Shown in pieces: positions 1 through 12,400 of a stretch of DNA of 64,000 nt. This DNA is from Struthio camelus (taxonomy: Eukaryota; Chordata; Aves; Struthioniformes; Struthionidae): the NCBI RefSeq assembly GCF_040807025.1, contig NC_090964.1, positions 8,828,214 through 8,892,213 of the forward strand, written 5' to 3'. Within the stretch, counting starts at the first letter, position 1. The number at the start of each line of letters is the position of its first letter. A program made the position numbers and the translations under genes. The notes below the pieces were generated by a model, which was not told the origin of the DNA, did not search any database, and worked only from the letters and a program-made list of their open reading frames with translations.

Positions 1-164
1 CCAGCGAGAGGCCTGGCCCGGGAGGTGGGGATGAGGAGGGTGGCCTTCGTCCCCCTCGGGCCGGCGCCGCAGGCAGCCCCTGCTCCCTGCCCGCGCCGCC
101 CGCGCATCCGTCTGGCGCTCACGCGCGGCGTTTAGCATTGCCGGGCGGCCTCGAAGGAAGACCG

Positions 165-490
165 GCGCGGGGTGAATAATTGGCGAATAAAAAGGAATTA
201 TAAAAGTTTTGTTGTTTCATACCCACTTGCTTTAATTACCCTTAATTACTACAGTAGGCAACCAGCGAAAGAATTAAGTGCTCTGTCACCGCATCTCGGG
301 GGCCGTCGGCGGAATAAATGGCAGAGTCGAACTGCACTTCAAAAGCGGCGCTCGCTTGGTTTGCCCGAGACAGCTTATTTACTGTGGGCTGAATAAATAT
401 CAGTTGTTAATTAGAGCGCGTTTATTGAGATGCATGCGTCCCTAATACACATTTGTAAAGCTTCGGTGTAAATAGATTTGTCATAATTTG
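165..490. promoter_or_regulatory. AT-rich candidate conserved enhancer block upstream of COL16A1
   Basis: This is a compact AT-rich island in otherwise very GC-rich DNA. It holds three TTAATTA homeodomain-type sites, at 232–238, 242–248 and 407–413, and several AATAAA-like strings, and it has no convincing coding potential. Such islands in bird microchromosomes are often conserved non-coding elements, which is inference here. It could instead be the 3'UTR end of an upstream gene; ADGRB2 lies on this side of COL16A1 in human, in the same orientation. Confidence 0.4.
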
Positions 491-1900
491 AGCGGGAAGC
501 AGATGAGCAGGGGCCTGCCTGCGCCGGGAGCTGCCTGCTCCCCGCGTCCGTCCCGTGCCCGGCGCGGGCTCCAGAGGGACGCGGACCGCCGTGCCCGGCG
601 AGGCCCTTTTTGGCTCGGCGCGTTCCCGTTCAGCGCGGCCCTGCCCCTGGGCGGCCGCTGGAAAATCGCTCGGCTGCCGTGTCGGAGCGGCGACTGGGCC
701 CTTTGCCTGACTCAGCCGGGCCGCCCGAGCCTGGACGTGGCGGCAGCGGGGGCCGCCTGCTCCCTCCCTCCCTCGCTCCCTCCCTCCCTCCCAGGCGCTT
801 TTGCCGGTCGTTCGGGGCGGATCTCGCCCTCTCTCTGTTCCTGTTCCAGCCCCGGCAGGAAAACCCTTTGGAAGGGGGAAGAGGGTGAGCGCCAGCAGCG
901 GTGCCTCCGTCTCCGCCTGGGCACCGAAGCCGGGGAGCGGCGCAGGCAAGGGCGTCCCTGGAGACGGGGGCCAGGGGCCGGGCTCCGCGGCTCCCCCAGA
1001 GCGGCGTGGGCCGCTGGGCTGCCCCGGCCCGGCTCCGGGCACGCGTCCGCGTGCTCCCTGCCGGGGCCCAGGCGGGAGCCAGCGGGGCGGCCTCGGCGGC
1101 TGGCGTGCCGCCGGCGGCGCGGAGCCGGTGCGAGCCGGGGTCGGTGCCAGGCGTGCCGCGAGGGCCGCGCCGGCGCGGCCGAGCTGGCAGGGCCACGGTG
1201 CTGATGGAGAGGTGACTTTTTAGCTCTGGAAAGTTGGCGGCTTGGCTGCTGGGGGTGAGGGGGAGCCCCGGCGGGCCGAGGGGGGCGTTCGTGTCGCTGG
1301 GAGCGCTGCCGGCAGCAGAGGCTGGAGCGTCCCCGAGCCACCGGGCACCCCGGGGACTCCCCGTCACCGCTGCGGCGCGGCAGGCGCTGGCGCCCCGATG
1401 CCGCTGGGCTCGTCCGGGGCTGCCCCCGTCTCAGCCGGGCACCGGGGGCACCCGAGGTCGGAGGATTCGCCCAGGCCTGGCAGGAACCCAGGCATCCTGG
1501 AAGCGGCGGGAGCATCCCAGCCCCGGGATACCCCCCCTCTCCCGAGTGCGAGCTACCTGGGCAGCACCTGGTCCCTGTCCCCTCTGTGCCTCAGTGTCCC
1601 CAGGGAGGAGGGAGGGCTGGTCCTGGGGGGCCCCACAGAGCGTGGGGACGGGGTGACCCGCTTGCCCCTTGCATGGGGACAGAGCGGGGGACAGGGGTCA
1701 CCCCCAGCACGGAGACCGGGGCTGCGGGGTGCACCCCAGGGGATCCCCTCCTCCAGGCGGGGGTGGCGGGTCCCAGTCCCCCCCGGAGCGGGGCGGGGGG
1801 AAGGAGGAAAGGAAGGGCCGGGAGTTGCCGGTTCGAGTCCCCCCCCCCCCGCCCCATCCCGGTCCAAGGAAGGGAGGAAGACGGCGGTGAGGAGCGGGGA
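491..1900. other. GC-rich upstream region, no gene seen
   Basis: The sequence is strongly CpG-rich and open in many frames on both strands, as expected from composition alone. No recognisable protein domain, exon with consistent splice sites or RNA gene was found. It probably belongs to the COL16A1 CpG island and distal promoter. Confidence 0.5.
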
Positions 1901-2081
1901 GGGGGCTGGGAGGGGAGGCGGAGGGCGGGCAGCCGCCGGGGGGCGGCTCGGGCCCCCCCGGAGGGAGGCGGGGAAGGCGGGGGCGGCGCGGCGCTGCTCC
2001 CGGTGCCGGCGGCGCTCCCGCCGCCCCGCAGCCGCACGGACGCGCCGAGCCGCCGCCGCCGCCGCCGCCGCCGCCGCGCAG
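1900..2081 (+). other. COL16A1: Candidate non-coding first exon of COL16A1
   Basis: A CpG-dense stretch ends in a GCC-repeat and a strong donor: the exon would end CGCAG at 2081, followed by GTGAGC from 2082. Human COL16A1 has a non-coding first exon and the start codon in exon 2, and the same layout fits here because the ATG exon has an acceptor at 3380. The upstream limit (transcription start) cannot be read from the sequence; 1900 is a guess. Transcript data could move this exon. Confidence 0.4.
2050..2078 (+). repeat. (GCC)n microsatellite in the candidate 5'UTR
   Basis: About nine consecutive GCC/CCG triplets lie just before the candidate first-exon donor. If transcribed, this would be a GC-rich, length-variable 5'UTR triplet repeat. 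Confidence 0.8.
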
Positions 2082-3380
2082 GTGAGCCCCGGCCCCGCGC
2101 CCCCCCCCGCCGCCGCCGCCCCCGCCGCGGGGCCGGGTGCCGGCGGGCGCAGGGGCAGGCAAGCCGGGGCGGGGGGGGGGAGCTGGGGGTGCCGGAGCAG
2201 GGGAGCGGGCGGCAGCGGCCGGGAGAGCCGGGCACGCACGGGCTGCGGCTGCAGGGGTCCGGGAGGTGCACGGGGCGCAGAGGGTGGAGGAGAGCTGGGG
2301 ACAGCGGCAGGCGAGTCGGGGAGCCGGGATTGCAGGAGCAGGGGAGAGCCGGGGGGTGTGGGGGAGCGAGGTGCAGGCAGGGGACAGCCGGGGGCTCTGG
2401 TCACAGGGGCCCCCGAGCGCCGTGACGTGCAGGCTGCAGCGATGCGTCCCCTGCTCTTGCTGCGGTGGCGGGCGCCAAGTGTGTCCGCTCCATCGTGACG
2501 GCCGGCTCCCGCTGCCCTGGGCCCTGCCTTGCCTCGTGGCAGGAAGCAGGCGGGAGGGAGGCCAGGTGGGGGTGTCCCACGGGGTCTTGGGCCACCCCAG
2601 GGGTCCACATGACACTGGGAGATGAGACAGGAGGGGTCAACAGCTTCCCCGGGGGTCCTGAGCAGGCAGCGCCGAGGTCTGCTCTGGTGTGGCTCAGCCG
2701 CTGTGCTTCCAGGGCTTTGGCAGTAAATCTGGATGCTGGGGTTGGTGGATTGGATTGAACCCCCAAACGCTGGGCCCCGGGGCTTGCTCTGTGTGTTTGT
2801 AAGGGCTGGGCTGGAGGGGGCATCCCGCAGCGCACAGGGGCCACGCTCGGCCCCCCCCAGAGCCGTGGCCGAGGGGGTTGGATCCTGCTCTGTGCCCAGG
2901 GCTTTGCTGGCAGCGCCGGAGCGGCAGGCGAGTTCCCGCGTTGGCGGGCCGGTGCCTCAGCACGTGTCTGCGCGTACAGATAACCCGCGGCCATCGCAGG
3001 ACGGCGGCTGGGCTGGATTTGGCAGCCGTTTGGGTGCACGTTTGGATGCATCCTTGCCGCAGGCTCAGATGGGGCAGTGGGGCCACTTGCAGAACGGGGT
3101 CTGCTGGCCCGGGTGGCTTCCCCTGCGTGCCGGCTCCCCGATCACGGAGGGGGGTCATCACAGGGCACCCTTGGCCAGACGCCGAACCCAGGCCCATTTC
3201 TGCCTGCATCACCCGAAGGAGATGCTCTTTTGGGACAGGCAAATCCCATCGAGGTGTCTTCCGCAGGAGATCCTGCGGCTGCTGAAGAGCCGCCCGGGGA
3301 GACGGTGGCGGTCCGTGCGCCCTCTCTGGCGCGACGCCCGTCCCGGGCCCCTCACTCCTGCCCATCTCTCTCACGTCTAG

Positions 3381-3490
3381 GACGCCCGTGGGGGCCCCGA
3401 GCTGCTGCCCCATGCGGGCTCTGTGGGCCCTCGCTCTGGCGGGGCTGGTCAGCGCCTGCACGGGCACGGAGCTGCCCTCGCCTGCCGCAG
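3381..3490 (+). other. COL16A1: COL16A1 exon with start codon and signal peptide
   Basis: The acceptor ends at 3380 (CGTCTAG) and the ATG is at 3412–3414. It encodes [18 protein letters not shown], a short charged start followed by a hydrophobic core, then a cleavable small-residue region. The donor is GTAAGG at 3491, leaving phase 1. The 31 nt before the ATG are 5'UTR. Confidence 0.85.
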
Positions 3491-6400
3491 GTAAGGGAGC
3501 CGGGGGCGGCGGGCACGGCGGGCGTCTGCAGGTCGGTACAGGGGACGTCCCCATCTTGCCTGTCGCTGAGTGCCCGGGCAGAGGCCAGAGGGGAGGGAAG
3601 GGCAGTGGCAAGGCTGGAGATGGGTCTCTGGGGCAGCAGCAGCCGGGGCACCGCGGGCGCTGCGTCCACGCGGGCAGCGCCGGGCTGCGGGGCAGCGGCA
3701 GCTGGGGCACCGTGGGCGCTGGGGCAGCAGCAGCCGGGGCACCGCGGGCGCTGCGTCCACGCGGGCAGCACCGGGCTGCGGGGCAGCGGCAGCCGGGGCA
3801 CCGCGGGTGCTGGGGCAACAGCAGCCGGGGCACCGCGGGTGCTGCGTCCACGCAGGCAGCACTGGGCTGCGGGGCAGCAGCAGCAGGGGCACCGCGGGTG
3901 CTGCGTCCACGCAGGCAGCACTGGGCTGCGGGGCAGCAGCAGCAGGGGCACCGCGGGTGCTGCGTCCACGCAGGCAGCACTGGGCTGTGGGGCAGCAGCA
4001 GCAGGGGCACCGCGGGTGCTGCGTCCACGCAGGCAGCACTGGGCTGTGGGGCAGCAGCAGCAGGGGCACCGCGGGTGCTGCGTCCGCGTGGGCAGCACTG
4101 GGCTGCAGGGCATCAGCAGCAGGGGCACCGTGGGTGCTGCGTCCACGCAGGCAGCACTGGGCTGCGGGGCAGCAGCAGCAGGGGCACCGCGGGTGCTGCG
4201 TCCGCGTGGGCAGCACTGGGCTGCAGGGCAGCAGCAGCAGGGGCACCGCGGGTGCTGTGTCCACGCAGGCAGCACTGGGCTGCGGGGCAGCAGCAGCAGG
4301 GGCACCGCGGGTGCTGTGTCCGCGTGGGCAGCACTGGGCTGCAGGGCAGCAGCAGCAGGGGCACCGCGGGTGCTGTGTCCACGCAGGCAGCACTGGGCTG
4401 CGGGGCAGCAGCAGCAGGGGCACCGCGGGTGCTGCGGGGCACGCCAGCAGCAGGAGCGGCGGGTTGCAGCCAGTGGCTCCCCGCACCGCTCCGGCCGCAC
4501 AGGGCTCGGCGCATCGCCCGGCATCCCGTGAAAGGGCCGAGCTGCCCGGGCAGGCGCGGGGCCAGGCAGCGCGGAGCGTGCCCCGGGACACCCCGCTCCC
4601 CCCGCTGCCGTGGGGCTTGGCCGGCGAGAGCCGCCAGCTGGCCCCGAAACACCTCCTCGTCCGGCAGCGTGTGTGGGAGCCGGCTGGCCGGGGTGGGGGC
4701 TGCTCTGGCCAGCGGGAGCTGCTGGGGGGCGGCTGGCATCACGCTGCCAGGCGGGAGCGGGGCCGGCTGTGCCGGGCGCGGAGGGCTCGGGGCTGGGAGA
4801 CGATGGCTCGGTCCCGTGGGGGACCCTGCTGGCAGCTCCGCCGGGGAGCTCCGGCTCGGCCGGGCGCTGCGGCGGACGGCTGGGAGGAGCTGCTCACAGC
4901 TCGCATCGGGCTTTGGGGGGGGGGTCATCCCACCGCCCCCCCGACCGCAGCCCCTTCGGCGCAGCCAGAGGCACGCGGGACGCCCTGCGGCAGGGCTCAG
5001 CTTTTCCGAGTGGTTTCCGCGCGGGGGGCAGTGAGCGCGCGGCCAAGATCCCGCGTCTCGGAGCAGGGGCCCCACGTCAGGGCTCGGAGCAGACGCCAGC
5101 GCACGCCGCCTCCCTCGCAGCCCCCCGCGGCGGTTACGTGGCGGCGCGGGCGGCGGGCGCAGCGCCTGCGGGCTGCAGGGGTCTGTGCAAAAGCGGGTGC
5201 ATGGAGCTGTTCGCGGCCCGCCGGGCCCGCCGGGCTCTGGGCCGTTCGTTAGGGAAACGAGAGCCGCCCCGGTGCAGGGAGGGAGCAATGCCGGGGCCGG
5301 GAGAGACTTGAAAAATGATTGCAGCCAGGGTGATTTATGTTTCGTTTTTCCGCCTCCTGCCCCGGTTGCCGATGATCTCAGTGCCTGCAGGAGGGAGCTC
5401 TGCCTCGCAGCGCTGTCTCTGACAGCGAAATGTGCTGCCCGGGGCTTGTTTCAACACCGCAGACGGTCCTCCTCCTCCTCACGCGGTCTGCAGGCCCCGG
5501 GACCAGCCCCGGACGCCTGCGTTCTCCTCGCCGCTCCCGGCCCCGCTGCGAGGGGCAGGTGGTTCTCTTGCTTTTTGCTTCCCCGCTGCCACACTTTGCG
5601 GGGCTGCGAGCTCAGCGGGACCCGCCACCACGCCTGCGGTGACCGCCGCAGCCCCCTGTGGCGTGCAGGATACGCCGGGGCGAGCGGCGCTGTTCTGTGC
5701 GGCAGCCGTCAGCGCGCGAGCGAGTGGTCAGCTCTGGGGAGAAGCGCCGTGGCGTAGCGTTGGGCAGAGGGAGAGGGCAGCAGCGCAAGGGGCCCGTCCC
5801 AGAGCCTGGAGCCGTCCTCCAGCAGCACCCGACACCCTCGGCCGAGACGGGCAAATTGTTCAACAGCCATGGCTGCTGCAGGGCTGGGGTGTGCACGGAG
5901 ACAAACAAATTCCTATGTCGATATCCCCATGTTTCCTCCTCTGTCTTGCACTGCTCAACATCTGGTAGCATCCAGCGGAGGAGGAGGATTGCTGCTAAAG
6001 CAATAAATACATCAGTGCAGTTGCAAACAGCTTCCCAGTGGTCGTGACTGATACGGCATTTCCTGCCTGTCCCCATTCCCGGCCCGTCACGCTCAGCGGC
6101 CGCGGCTCAGCCTCCCCGCTGGAGGTGCGTGTTCCCGGCGCGCCGGCCCTGGCCGTCACCTCCGTGCCAGGAGCCTCAGGCCGCCTGTCCTGAAAGGCAT
6201 GGCCGGGACGGGGCGCGAAGGGCCGGCTCTGGGCGCCATCTCCTCACCGTGGGTGCCCGCAGCGGCGGTTTGAATCTCTTGATGTGCGTTCCAGCCGCGC
6301 AGTTGGTTTGAGGCAAAAAGTGCTGCAAATGGGAAAAGCATTTCACCTGGTGAACTTGCTTTGCTGGATTGCGCAGGGGCCGAGGCCAGTCCTGAGTCTG

Positions 6401-9400
6401 CAGTTCATCTGTTCAAAATACGCCTCCCAAATCCTGGCGGGTGGCTTGCAAGGCGCAGGAGCTGCGCTCGGAGCCCAGTTGCATCACAAGCCGTGGGAGC
6501 CGTGCCTGCTGGCTCCGCGCTGCCCTGCGGCCGCCCGCGGCCTCGGCTGGAGCCCCCCGGGTTTGGGGGGCTCTGCACAGCCCGGCCCGGCTCCCCAGGA
6601 GCCCAGCCGCCCCGTCCGGCCGCGGCCGAAGCGCGGGGACATCGCGGTGACACGCTGACTTGCCTTGCAGGGGAGCCGTGTCCGCAGCTGCGGGAGGAGA
6701 ATCTGCTCGGGGACAAGTATGAAAACGTAACGGGTAAGGAGAGCCCCTCGCGCCCTCGGGGTCTCGGCCCATGGGCGCAGGCAGGGCTCACGGCCGCTCC
6801 GTGCTGCGCCTGTCTCGAGAGCGTCGGTCCTCAGCGCCCGCCGCTGGCCGGGGCCCCCTCTCACCCCCTGCTCCCCGTCCTGCAGGTTTCAACCTCATCA
6901 AAAGGTTCGACTTGCTGAAGATCTCGTCCATCAAGAAGATCCGCAACCCGAAGGGGCCGCTGATCCTGCGGCTGGGCGCTGTGCCGCTGGTGCAGCCCAC
7001 GCAGTGAGTGCCGGCGGCTCGCGGGGGGCCGGGGGGGCGGCCGTCCCTCTCGGCCTCTTGGCTCGTGGCGTTGCCTCCGCTCCGGGGCCGCTGGCTCTGC
7101 GGCCGCCCGCTCTGCAGCGCTCGGTGCCCGGAGGGGACCGAGGCGCCGCCGAGGCAGAGCCCAGCTGCCGTGCAGATGTGCGTTTCCGTGCAGGCTCGGC
7201 CGGACTCTGCCCTCCTCCTCCTGCGGGAGAGGCCAGGCTGGAGCGTGCCCAGCTCCCGCGGGAAATAGGCTTTGGGCAGAGCTGGGGCACGGGGCAGCCG
7301 CGGAGAGCTGGGGCTGGGGTCCGCGCTCGCGCAGGTCGCCCACCGCAGCTGCACCCCTGGCAGCAGGGACGTCTCCCCTGTCCGTTTTACAGCCTGGATC
7401 CGTGCTCTGGAAAGCGGCTTTCAGGCAGCCGGAGAGGGGGGAGAGCGATCCCGCAGCCACCCGGCTCGTCCTGGCCGTTCGCGCCGGGCTGAGCGGCTCC
7501 GGCGCAGCACAGGGCCGGGAGGAGGAGGGTGGGCACGGGCCGGGTGGATGGCGGAGGTGGCAGGACTGCGGGTGCCGGCAGCGCCCAAGGGGACGCGGCG
7601 GCCTCCGTGGTGCAGCCCCAGCGCTGTCCGAGTCGCCTTCCTCCTCGAAAGTAAATCGGGGACCGAAGCAGCTCGGCTGGGGCCGCGGCCAGGCCTTACG
7701 CAACCGCTGCTCTGTGGCTGCTCTGTGTTTGCTCTCCCGAGCTTGGCAGGCGCTCGCCCAGGTCTAGACAAGTGGCTCGAAACGTTGCACGGCTCTGAGC
7801 GGGGGCTGCCCTGGTTGCTGGGGCCATGCGCTGGGGGAGCAGCCACGGCCCCCCCGGCACCCCCTCGTCTCCTCTCCCCCGTGTCCTGTGCCGTCCGCCC
7901 GGGCCGGGGGCGGCGCGTAGCCGGGGGCTGGCTCGGTGGCAGGGACGCTGCAGCGTGGCGAGGAAATCCCCGTCCTCGGGAGCAGCGTGGGAAGCTGGCT
8001 GCTGGAGGAGACTCCGGAGTGCGTGTTGTGCCTCCCCGCTGTCCCCAAACTGCCCCCGAGGCGGGCACCAGGGAAAGCCGCGGACGGACAGGGCCCTCCC
8101 GAGGGATGCTCGGGGCGAGGGCGGTAGCGTGGGATGAAGGAGATCCAGCCTTGGCTCCTGGCCTCGGCAGCCAAGTCCTTAGATGGCTTTTCGATGGCGG
8201 ATGCTGCAGCCTGGTGTTGCTTTTGGCCGGGTGCCCGCGGCGGCCGGGAGCCAGCCCTCAGGAAGTGCTCGGCGCGGGGATGGATGCGGAGAGCGGCCCT
8301 TCGCCGCCCCGCTCTGCCGGCCGTGGGAGCCGGGTCACCCGCCCGGCGTGGCATCCCGCGCGTGCCTCCGGCTCAGCCCCTCGGCACCGGCGGCTCCCCG
8401 AGCGCGGATGGGACCGCGGGGTCCGCGCGGCCGCCTTGGTCCCGCTCCGGAGCGGTGGCTTGGAAAATCGCTGGCGTGGTGGAGCCGAGGCAGAGAGCCG
8501 CCTCGCCTCCGTTGGCAGCACCGTTGCCCAAAGCAAATATTTCTAGCGGGACGCGGGGCCGGGTGCCCTGGAGCTCTGGGGCGAGCTGGGCACGGACCCG
8601 GCTGGGAGGGAGGCCCCGCTCTCCTCCGCTTTGGGGCTTGGACACGCAGCTCCGTCTCGGCTCCTTGGTTTTCTTCCCGTGAGCCTGAGCCGGCTGCTGC
8701 TCCGGCAGCTCGCGGCAGCGGCGCCGGGCACGCAGGGACGGAGCTGGCCTGGCCGCGGGCTGTGGGTGCCTGGGGATGGGCGGAGGGGTCAGCACGCGCC
8801 GGGGGCAGCTGCCGGCTCCCCGCTGCGCGGGGATGCTCTGCCCCGACCGCCACCGGCGCGAGGGGTCCCGGCCGGCACCCATGGGTGCCCCGCTGACGCC
8901 GGCCCTCGCAGGCAGGTGTTCCCCCGCGGGCTGCCCCCCGAGTTCACGCTCGTCCTCACCTTGCTGCTGAAGAAGAACAGCACCGGGGAGCACTGGTACC
9001 TCTTCCAGGCCACCGACCGCCAGGGCTACCCCCAGGTACGGCCCGGCCAGGGGTGCGCGAGCCCCGCCAGGGGACGTGGCCAGCCCGGGGACAGTGCCAT
9101 GCAAGGTGTCCCCTCTGTGCCCAGCTCTCCCTGGCCCTGCACGGCCCCGAGAAGAGCCTCGAGCTTCAGGCCCGAGCTCCGGGGGACGAGTTCGTCAGCG
9201 CCGTCTTCGCGGGCAAGGGGGTCTCCTCCCTCTTCGACGGCCGGTGGCACAAGGTGGCCCTGAGCGTGCAGAGCCACGGCGTCTCCGTCCACGTCGACTG
9301 CGGCTACATCTCCTCCAAGCCGCTGGCGCCCCGGCGGGCGCTGGTGCCGGAGGGCAATGCCTTCCTCGGGCTGGACGCCGCGCGCGGCACCCCGGTGCGG

Positions 9401-12400
9401 GTGAGTGCCCCTGCAGGGACGGACGGGTGGGCTCTGTGTGCGGCACGGTGGCGCCCGGCCCTGCCTGCCCCGACCCCGCCGCTCTGCTCCCGCCGCAGTT
9501 CGACCTCCAGCAGGCTCAGATCTACTGCGACCCCGAGCTGGCGAGGCAGGAGGGATGCTGCGAGATCTCGGCCGGCGGGGTGAGTCCGGCCGGCGCTCCC
9601 CGGTGCCTCTGCCTAGCGCCGCGTGTTGGCCATCGGCCCCCGAGGGGAAACCGAGGCACGGCACGGGCAGGGCTCTGAGCCAAAGCTTCCCCGCGGGTCC
9701 TGGCGCTGAGCTCCTGCTCGCCAGGGACGGGGACTGGGATGGGGACGGGGACGGGGCGGGAGCATTGCGGTCGATGTCCAGCCTGGGGTGCCGTGCGCGG
9801 TGCAGCCCTGCTGGCCGCCCTGCGCTTGCCCCGGTGGGGCCGGTGGGGCCGGGGCCGGGCCCCCTGCCGCTGAGCCCTTGCTTTCCCGGGCAGTGCCTCG
9901 CAGACGCGCCCAAGACGCGGCGGCAAGCGGAGCTGATGCAGAGCAGCAACCTGATCGAGATCTCGCCGCAGCCCCAGGGCAGGGTGTACACCCGCTGCTT
10001 CTGCCTGGAGGAGCCGCTGGGCGCCGCGGTGAGGGCTGGCGAACGGCAGGAGCCCCCCAGCATCCCTCCCCGAGCCTCGGCACGGCTCCCCGGCCCCGGC
10101 GCTTGTGCCCGCTGCGGCCCCGGGCCGGCCCACGCCGCGGAGCACAAAGCCGCGTTGATTCATCCGCTGGAAAAGCCCTGCCTCACATTTTCCACAGCCC
10201 GCAGCGGGGGGAGCGGGGGAGCGAGGGAAGGGACGGCTCCTGGCAGCCGAGCCACCGGCGCTGGGCTCTGCCCGAGCCCCCGAGGCGGTGGGGTGGCCGG
10301 GCTGCGAGGTCCCAGCGGGTCCTCCCCACCGGGGTCCTGCCGCCACTGCCCCTCTCCTCTGGCTGCCTCACGGCGGGCGCCCCCCCCGCTTCTCCTGGCA
10401 CGGAGAGCATTGCCCCATCGCCTTGTCTGGGGAGGAGGGCACCCAGGGAGGCATCGCCCATGGGTGCCCTGGGGAGGTGTCACCCATAGGTGCCCCAGGA
10501 GCTCTCCCCTGTGGGTGCCTGGGCAGCTATAACCCCTTGGTTCCCCCACGGAGGTGTAACCCCAGGGTGCTCAGGGATGCGCTCATGCACCCATGGGTGC
10601 TCTGCTCTCTCCACAGGAGCCGGCGGGAGCTTTGGGGAAGACTGGCCTGAAGGGAGACCACGGGGAGAAGGTGAGGGCGGGTGGGAGAGGGCATCCCGCC
10701 CGGCGGCTCCGGTCTGCGCACCGCGCCGTGCCACGCCGTGCGCTGGCTCGGTCTGCGCTGCCCGCGGGCCTCTGCGCTCGCTGCCGGAGCTGCAAGGAGG
10801 CAGTAAAAAGCGGCTTGTCGGCTGCCCCGTGCAGGGGCGAAGGGAGAGCTCCCGACCGCGGCCGAGAGCCCCTTTGCTCCCTCCGCGCGGCTCCGCCACG
10901 TCCCCAGCGCGGGGGGCAGGCGGAGGCGCAGCCCCGTCCCCCGGGGCCGTGCACACTCAGCCGCCACCCCCCCGGCCAGCTCCTGCGCGGAGCATCGCCA
11001 GGGCACGAGCGGGGCCGGGCGGCGCGGGCTGCCCCGCTCCTGCTCTCACCCCTGCTCCGTGTCGCCTCCCCGCAGGGCTATCGGGGCCCCCCTGGGCAGC
11101 CGGGGACGCTCAGCAAGGAGGTAAGACCCCCACGCCGGGGCTGGAGCCCCCCGGAGCGGCCGCAGCTGCTGCCCGGGGCCCCGCGGGGAGCAGCGCCGGC
11201 GGTGCGTGGCGCGGGGGCAAGGAGGCGTCAAGGCGGCTCCGTCTCTTTCAGTGCCCGCCCTGCTCGCCGCGGACGGCTGCAGCCAACGTAAGTGCCGCCG
11301 CTCCTGGCCGCGCCGCGCGTCTCCTCTCGCTGCCGGGCAGCGCCGGGCTCTGCTGCTGGCAGGAGATGGCTGCTGCGGCCCTGGCTTTGCCCCCCGTGCG
11401 GGGGCCAGGGGACGGTCGGGGGCCACCAGCCCTAAGGCTGCGTCCCCGAGCCCCTGGTGGCAGGAGAGCGGGGCTGTGCCGGGCGCCCCCTCCCTGCGGG
11501 CGCTTTGCTGCTTGAACCCACGCCGAGGACGTCACCATGCACCGGCGGCGGCTGCAGTGCGGCTCTGTCATCTCCGCCGGCCCCCCACGACCTCCGGCTC
11601 CGCCTGGCCGGTGTCCCGGGGAACATCTGGCTGCTTGGGGAAGGTCCTTGATGCCTTCCAGATGTGAGCCCGTTCCTATGGCAACCACCAGCCGGAGCCG
11701 CGCGGTGGGGCGGACGGGGACCGCGGCGGGGACGGGGACCGCAGCGTGCCCTTGCCGGCGCTCAGGGCCCCGCGTGACGCCTGTCTCCTCTCCCCCAGGT
11801 CACGCTCGGTCCGCCGGGCCCAAAGGTAGGTTTGTCATCGCCCCCACGGCCGCGCAGAGCCCAGCTGCAGCAGGGACGTGGCTGCGGAGACCCTCCGCCC
11901 TGCCCGGAGCATCCCTGTCCCCAGGGTGCATCCCAGCGCCCAGCGGGGCACACGGGTGCGTGTGGCACCCCGCGTGCCCCGTCGTGCCAGCCCGGACCTT
12001 CCTCTCTTGCAGGGTGGGAAGGGAGAGCGAGGCCTGCCCGGCACCTACGGCGCCAAGGGGGAGAAAGGCGACCGCGTGAGTGTCCCCGGCGGCGTCCCGG
12101 GGCGGGGGACGCGCCGCCCCGGGCTGCTCCCTGCGGCTGGGGGCACGGCGCGGCGCTCCTGCCCCCCGGCCGAGCCCTGCTCGCCCTGAGCCGCCTGCTG
12201 TCCCCCGCAGGGCGCCGACTGCGTGCGGACGGCCCCCGACGGCCCCGTGCAGGTGAGGACCCCCCCCCGCCCTGCGCCCCCCCAGCCCCCTTCCCACCAC
12301 CATCCCCTCACCCTCGGCCCCTCTGTCCCCAGTGCGCCGAGGGCCCGCCGGGCGAGAAGGGGCAGCGCGGAGAGGCGGTAAGCGATGCTCCCGGCCCGGC

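Noticed and set aside
3630-4437. CRISPR-like regularly spaced repeats
   Set aside because: Units are directly adjacent without unique spacers, and the context is a vertebrate intron, so these are minisatellites.
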